A DNA stretch of 35,687 nucleotides, from assembly GCA_002868945.1 (NCBI GenBank), contig PKTX01000038.1, forward strand, positions 1 through 35,687, read 5' to 3'. The DNA is from Desulfobulbaceae bacterium (GTDB lineage Bacteria > Desulfobacterota > Desulfobulbia > Desulfobulbales > SURF-16). The translations under genes were made by a program, and so were the position numbers. Numbering within the stretch: the stretch's first letter is position 1; every line of letters begins with the position of its first letter. Below are positions 34,405 through 35,687 of the stretch, one piece after another. The notes under the pieces are model-generated. The model saw nothing but the letters and a program-made list of their open reading frames with translations, was not told where the DNA came from and ran no database searches.

Positions 34405-35400
34405 ATGCTGACGCAACCTCTTATCAACAGGCTCTGCCGTGATGCAGGGCCGCCTGTCACCCTGGCAAGAGAGCGTTGCCTGCGGTCGCGATTCAACAAA
34501 AATCGCTGCACGCTCTGCTTGCAGGCATGTGCACGCAGAGCCCTGACCTTAGGCGACAATGGTCTTCACCATGATGCGGAAGAATGCACGGGGTGCATGC
34601 AATGCACCGCGGTCTGCCCCAACGACGCGGTTACCGGCTCGCTTGATTTTCCGGCTCTTCTGCACGAAGTGGCGGCCAAGAGTTCCATACTGCTTTCCTG
34701 CCAAAAGGGCCTCCTCGGCCATGATCATATCAGGATCCCCTGTGTGGGCATGTTCTCCGAGGCCATGCTGGCCGCCATCAATGCCGTGACAAGACAGGAG
34801 TGCTTCCTTGACACCAGCGGCTGTGCCGACTGTGTCAACAGTCACTGCCTGCCGGCAATCCGGGAGAAAATGGACAAGCTGGCAAGTCGACTGCAGGACA
34901 AAAGTAAAATCAGAGTGAACTATTATGGCGACCGACATGCTCCTTTGCCCTGTTCCGGTAAGAATGCACGGAGATCAATCCTCAGGCTGTTTCGCAAGAA
35001 CATCACGACCCTGAGCAAAGAGGCGTTCAACCCTGCAGAGCCATGTTCTGCGCGCCAAACAGCGTCACAGGACAAAAAACCACCGCAAACCGCTACGGTA
35101 CTCCTGCATGCTTTATCTCAATTGGATGAAAAAAGAAAAGATGAAGGGGCAACCCTGCTCTCTTACTTTTTTTCAGCCGCAACTACTAACCAGTGCGACC
35201 TTTGCCCATTATGCACGGCCATGTGTCCCACCGGCGCCTTACATAGAAAAAAGCAGGAGGAAAAAAGAACCCTTACCTATACCAGCGCCCGATGCAGCGG
35301 CTGCGGCTTATGTGCCGACTTCTGCAAGAAAAAAGCCCTGACCATTTTCGGCGGATTTTCGGGAGATCCCCATGAAGCACAGCCGTTGGCAGTGGGCTGA
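34405..35400 (+). CDS. Multi-cluster 4Fe-4S ferredoxin protein of arr locus
   Basis: This 331-residue protein has four ferredoxin-like Cys groups: C-T-L-C-L-Q-A-C, C-T-G-C-M-Q-C-T-A-V-C-P, C-D-L-C-P-L-C-T-A-M-C-P and C-S-G-C-G-L-C-A-D-F-C. Between them are C-Q-K-G, a lone Cys (I-P-C-V-G-M-F-S-E-A-M-L) and C-A-D-C-V-N-S-H-C. There is no signal peptide or membrane segment, so it should be cytoplasmic. It lies 22 bases after the chaperone gene. It may pass electrons to or from the arsenate reductase system or support cofactor assembly; I do not recognise a named family. Confidence 0.75.
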   Translation: MLTQPLINRLCRDAGPPVTLARERCLRSRFNKNRCTLCLQACARRALTLGDNGLHHDAEECTGCMQCTAVCPNDAVTGSLDFPALLHEVAAKSSILLSCQKGLLGHDHIRIPCVGMFSEAMLAAINAVTRQECFLDTSGCADCVNSHCLPAIREKMDKLASRLQDKSKIRVNYYGDRHAPLPCSGKNARRSILRLFRKNITTLSKEAFNPAEPCSARQTASQDKKPPQTATVLLHALSQLDEKRKDEGATLLSYFFSAATTNQCDLCPLCTAMCPTGALHRKKQEEKRTLTYTSARCSGCGLCADFCKKKALTIFGGFSGDPHEAQPLAVG

Positions 35401-35529
35401 ATGGTCGTTTTTTATACAACAAGTATGGTCGACAGGTTCTCTTTTTTACAGGCTTGTTGCCAAGTAAACCGGTGTCCTTTTGACACACAAACAAAACCCA
35501 TTGGAGAATGGAGAAAAGGAGACGTTATC

Positions 35530-35687
35530 ATGAAAAAATGTATCTCTACCGCTGCACTTACCGCCGCTGTTGTCATGTTCAGCCAGGTCCAGGCCAGCCA
35601 GGCCGCCACCGTTGAGGAGCGCCTGGAGGCCCTTGAGCAGAAGCTGGAAGGCACCGACGGCGGCAATTTCCTGAAGGCTGCCAAGAA
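35530..35687 (+). CDS. N-terminus of porin-like outer membrane protein (partial)
   Basis: The first 52 residues of a gene cut by the window edge. A signal peptide (M-K-K-C-I-S-T-A-A-L-T-A-A-V-V-M-F, cleavage likely after Q-A-S-Q-A) is followed by V-E-E-R-L-E-A-L-E-Q-K-L, a short coiled coil typical of deltaproteobacterial porins. AAAAGGAG lies nine bases upstream. It may provide an oxyanion pore for arsenate; only the N-terminus is seen, so this is tentative. Confidence 0.6.
   Translation, partial: MKKCISTAALTAAVVMFSQVQASQAATVEERLEALEQKLEGTDGGNFLKAAK

Noticed and set aside
1-35687. CRISPR arrays, tRNA, rRNA, phage genes or transposase genes
   Set aside because: I saw no regularly spaced repeats, RNA-gene signatures or transposase or phage proteins in the window.

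Overview
This is a bacterial chromosomal segment with every supportable gene on the + strand. The gene content suggests an anaerobic sulfate-reducer-like deltaproteobacterium (Desulfobacterota, possibly Desulfobulbales). Supporting signs are a respiratory arsenate reductase locus with its own molybdenum-cofactor genes, many multi-domain signalling proteins, a periplasmic haem-c sensor, and a 178-bp intergenic repeat of a kind I associate with these genomes. The taxonomic call is inference; no rRNA or tRNA is present.

Layout. (1) 1-624: non-coding DNA and a YheU/UPF0270 protein. (2) 883-4422: a metal-handling cluster with a CsoR/RcnR-type repressor and its operator, a DmeF-like cation diffusion facilitator, a His-rich exported protein, a TIR-bounded repeat, a HupE/UreJ-like membrane protein and a membrane-anchored periplasmic protein, closed by a terminator. 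(3) 4725-14428: a defence island with a GmrSD-like DUF262/HNH protein, a type I restriction-modification system (hsdR, hsdM, hsdS) and, overlapping hsdS, a two-gene unit resembling the Kiwa anti-phage system (kwaA, kwaB), followed by decayed gene remnants. (4) 14624-18299: arsenic detoxification with arsR and its operator, an ACR3 efflux pump, a SigZ-like ECF sigma factor, arsM and a thioredoxin-type arsC. (5) 18468-28507: signalling, with a PhnD/AioX-like lipoprotein, a histidine kinase and a NarL-type regulator (together an ArrSKR/ArxXSR-like sensory triad), then a haem-c GGDEF-EAL protein, a PAS-PP2C phosphatase and a hybrid kinase. (6) 28800-35687: the arr locus with a MoaA-like protein, a MOSC protein, ArrA, ArrB, a TorD-like chaperone, a multi-cluster ferredoxin and the start of a porin-like protein.

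How it works together (inference). The PhnD-like lipoprotein reports arsenic oxyanion to the kinase/regulator pair, which would switch on respiration through ArrAB. MoaA, MOSC and the chaperone supply and insert the molybdopterin cofactor. Arsenite made by ArrA is expelled by ACR3 or methylated by ArsM. The haem-c c-di-GMP protein, phosphatase and hybrid kinase may add redox input.

The most unusual observation is a set of in-frame TAG codons inside otherwise intact reading frames: HsdR, the NarL-type regulator and a Schlafen/AlbA_2-type remnant. Each is followed in the same frame by recognisable family sequence. In addition, the TAG ending the PP2C gene lies in frame with the following kinase. 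This pattern suggests UAG is read as an amino acid (possibly pyrrolysine, known in some deltaproteobacteria), although independent nonsense mutations are not excluded. At least one TAG, after the Gly-Gly end of MoaA, looks like a real stop.
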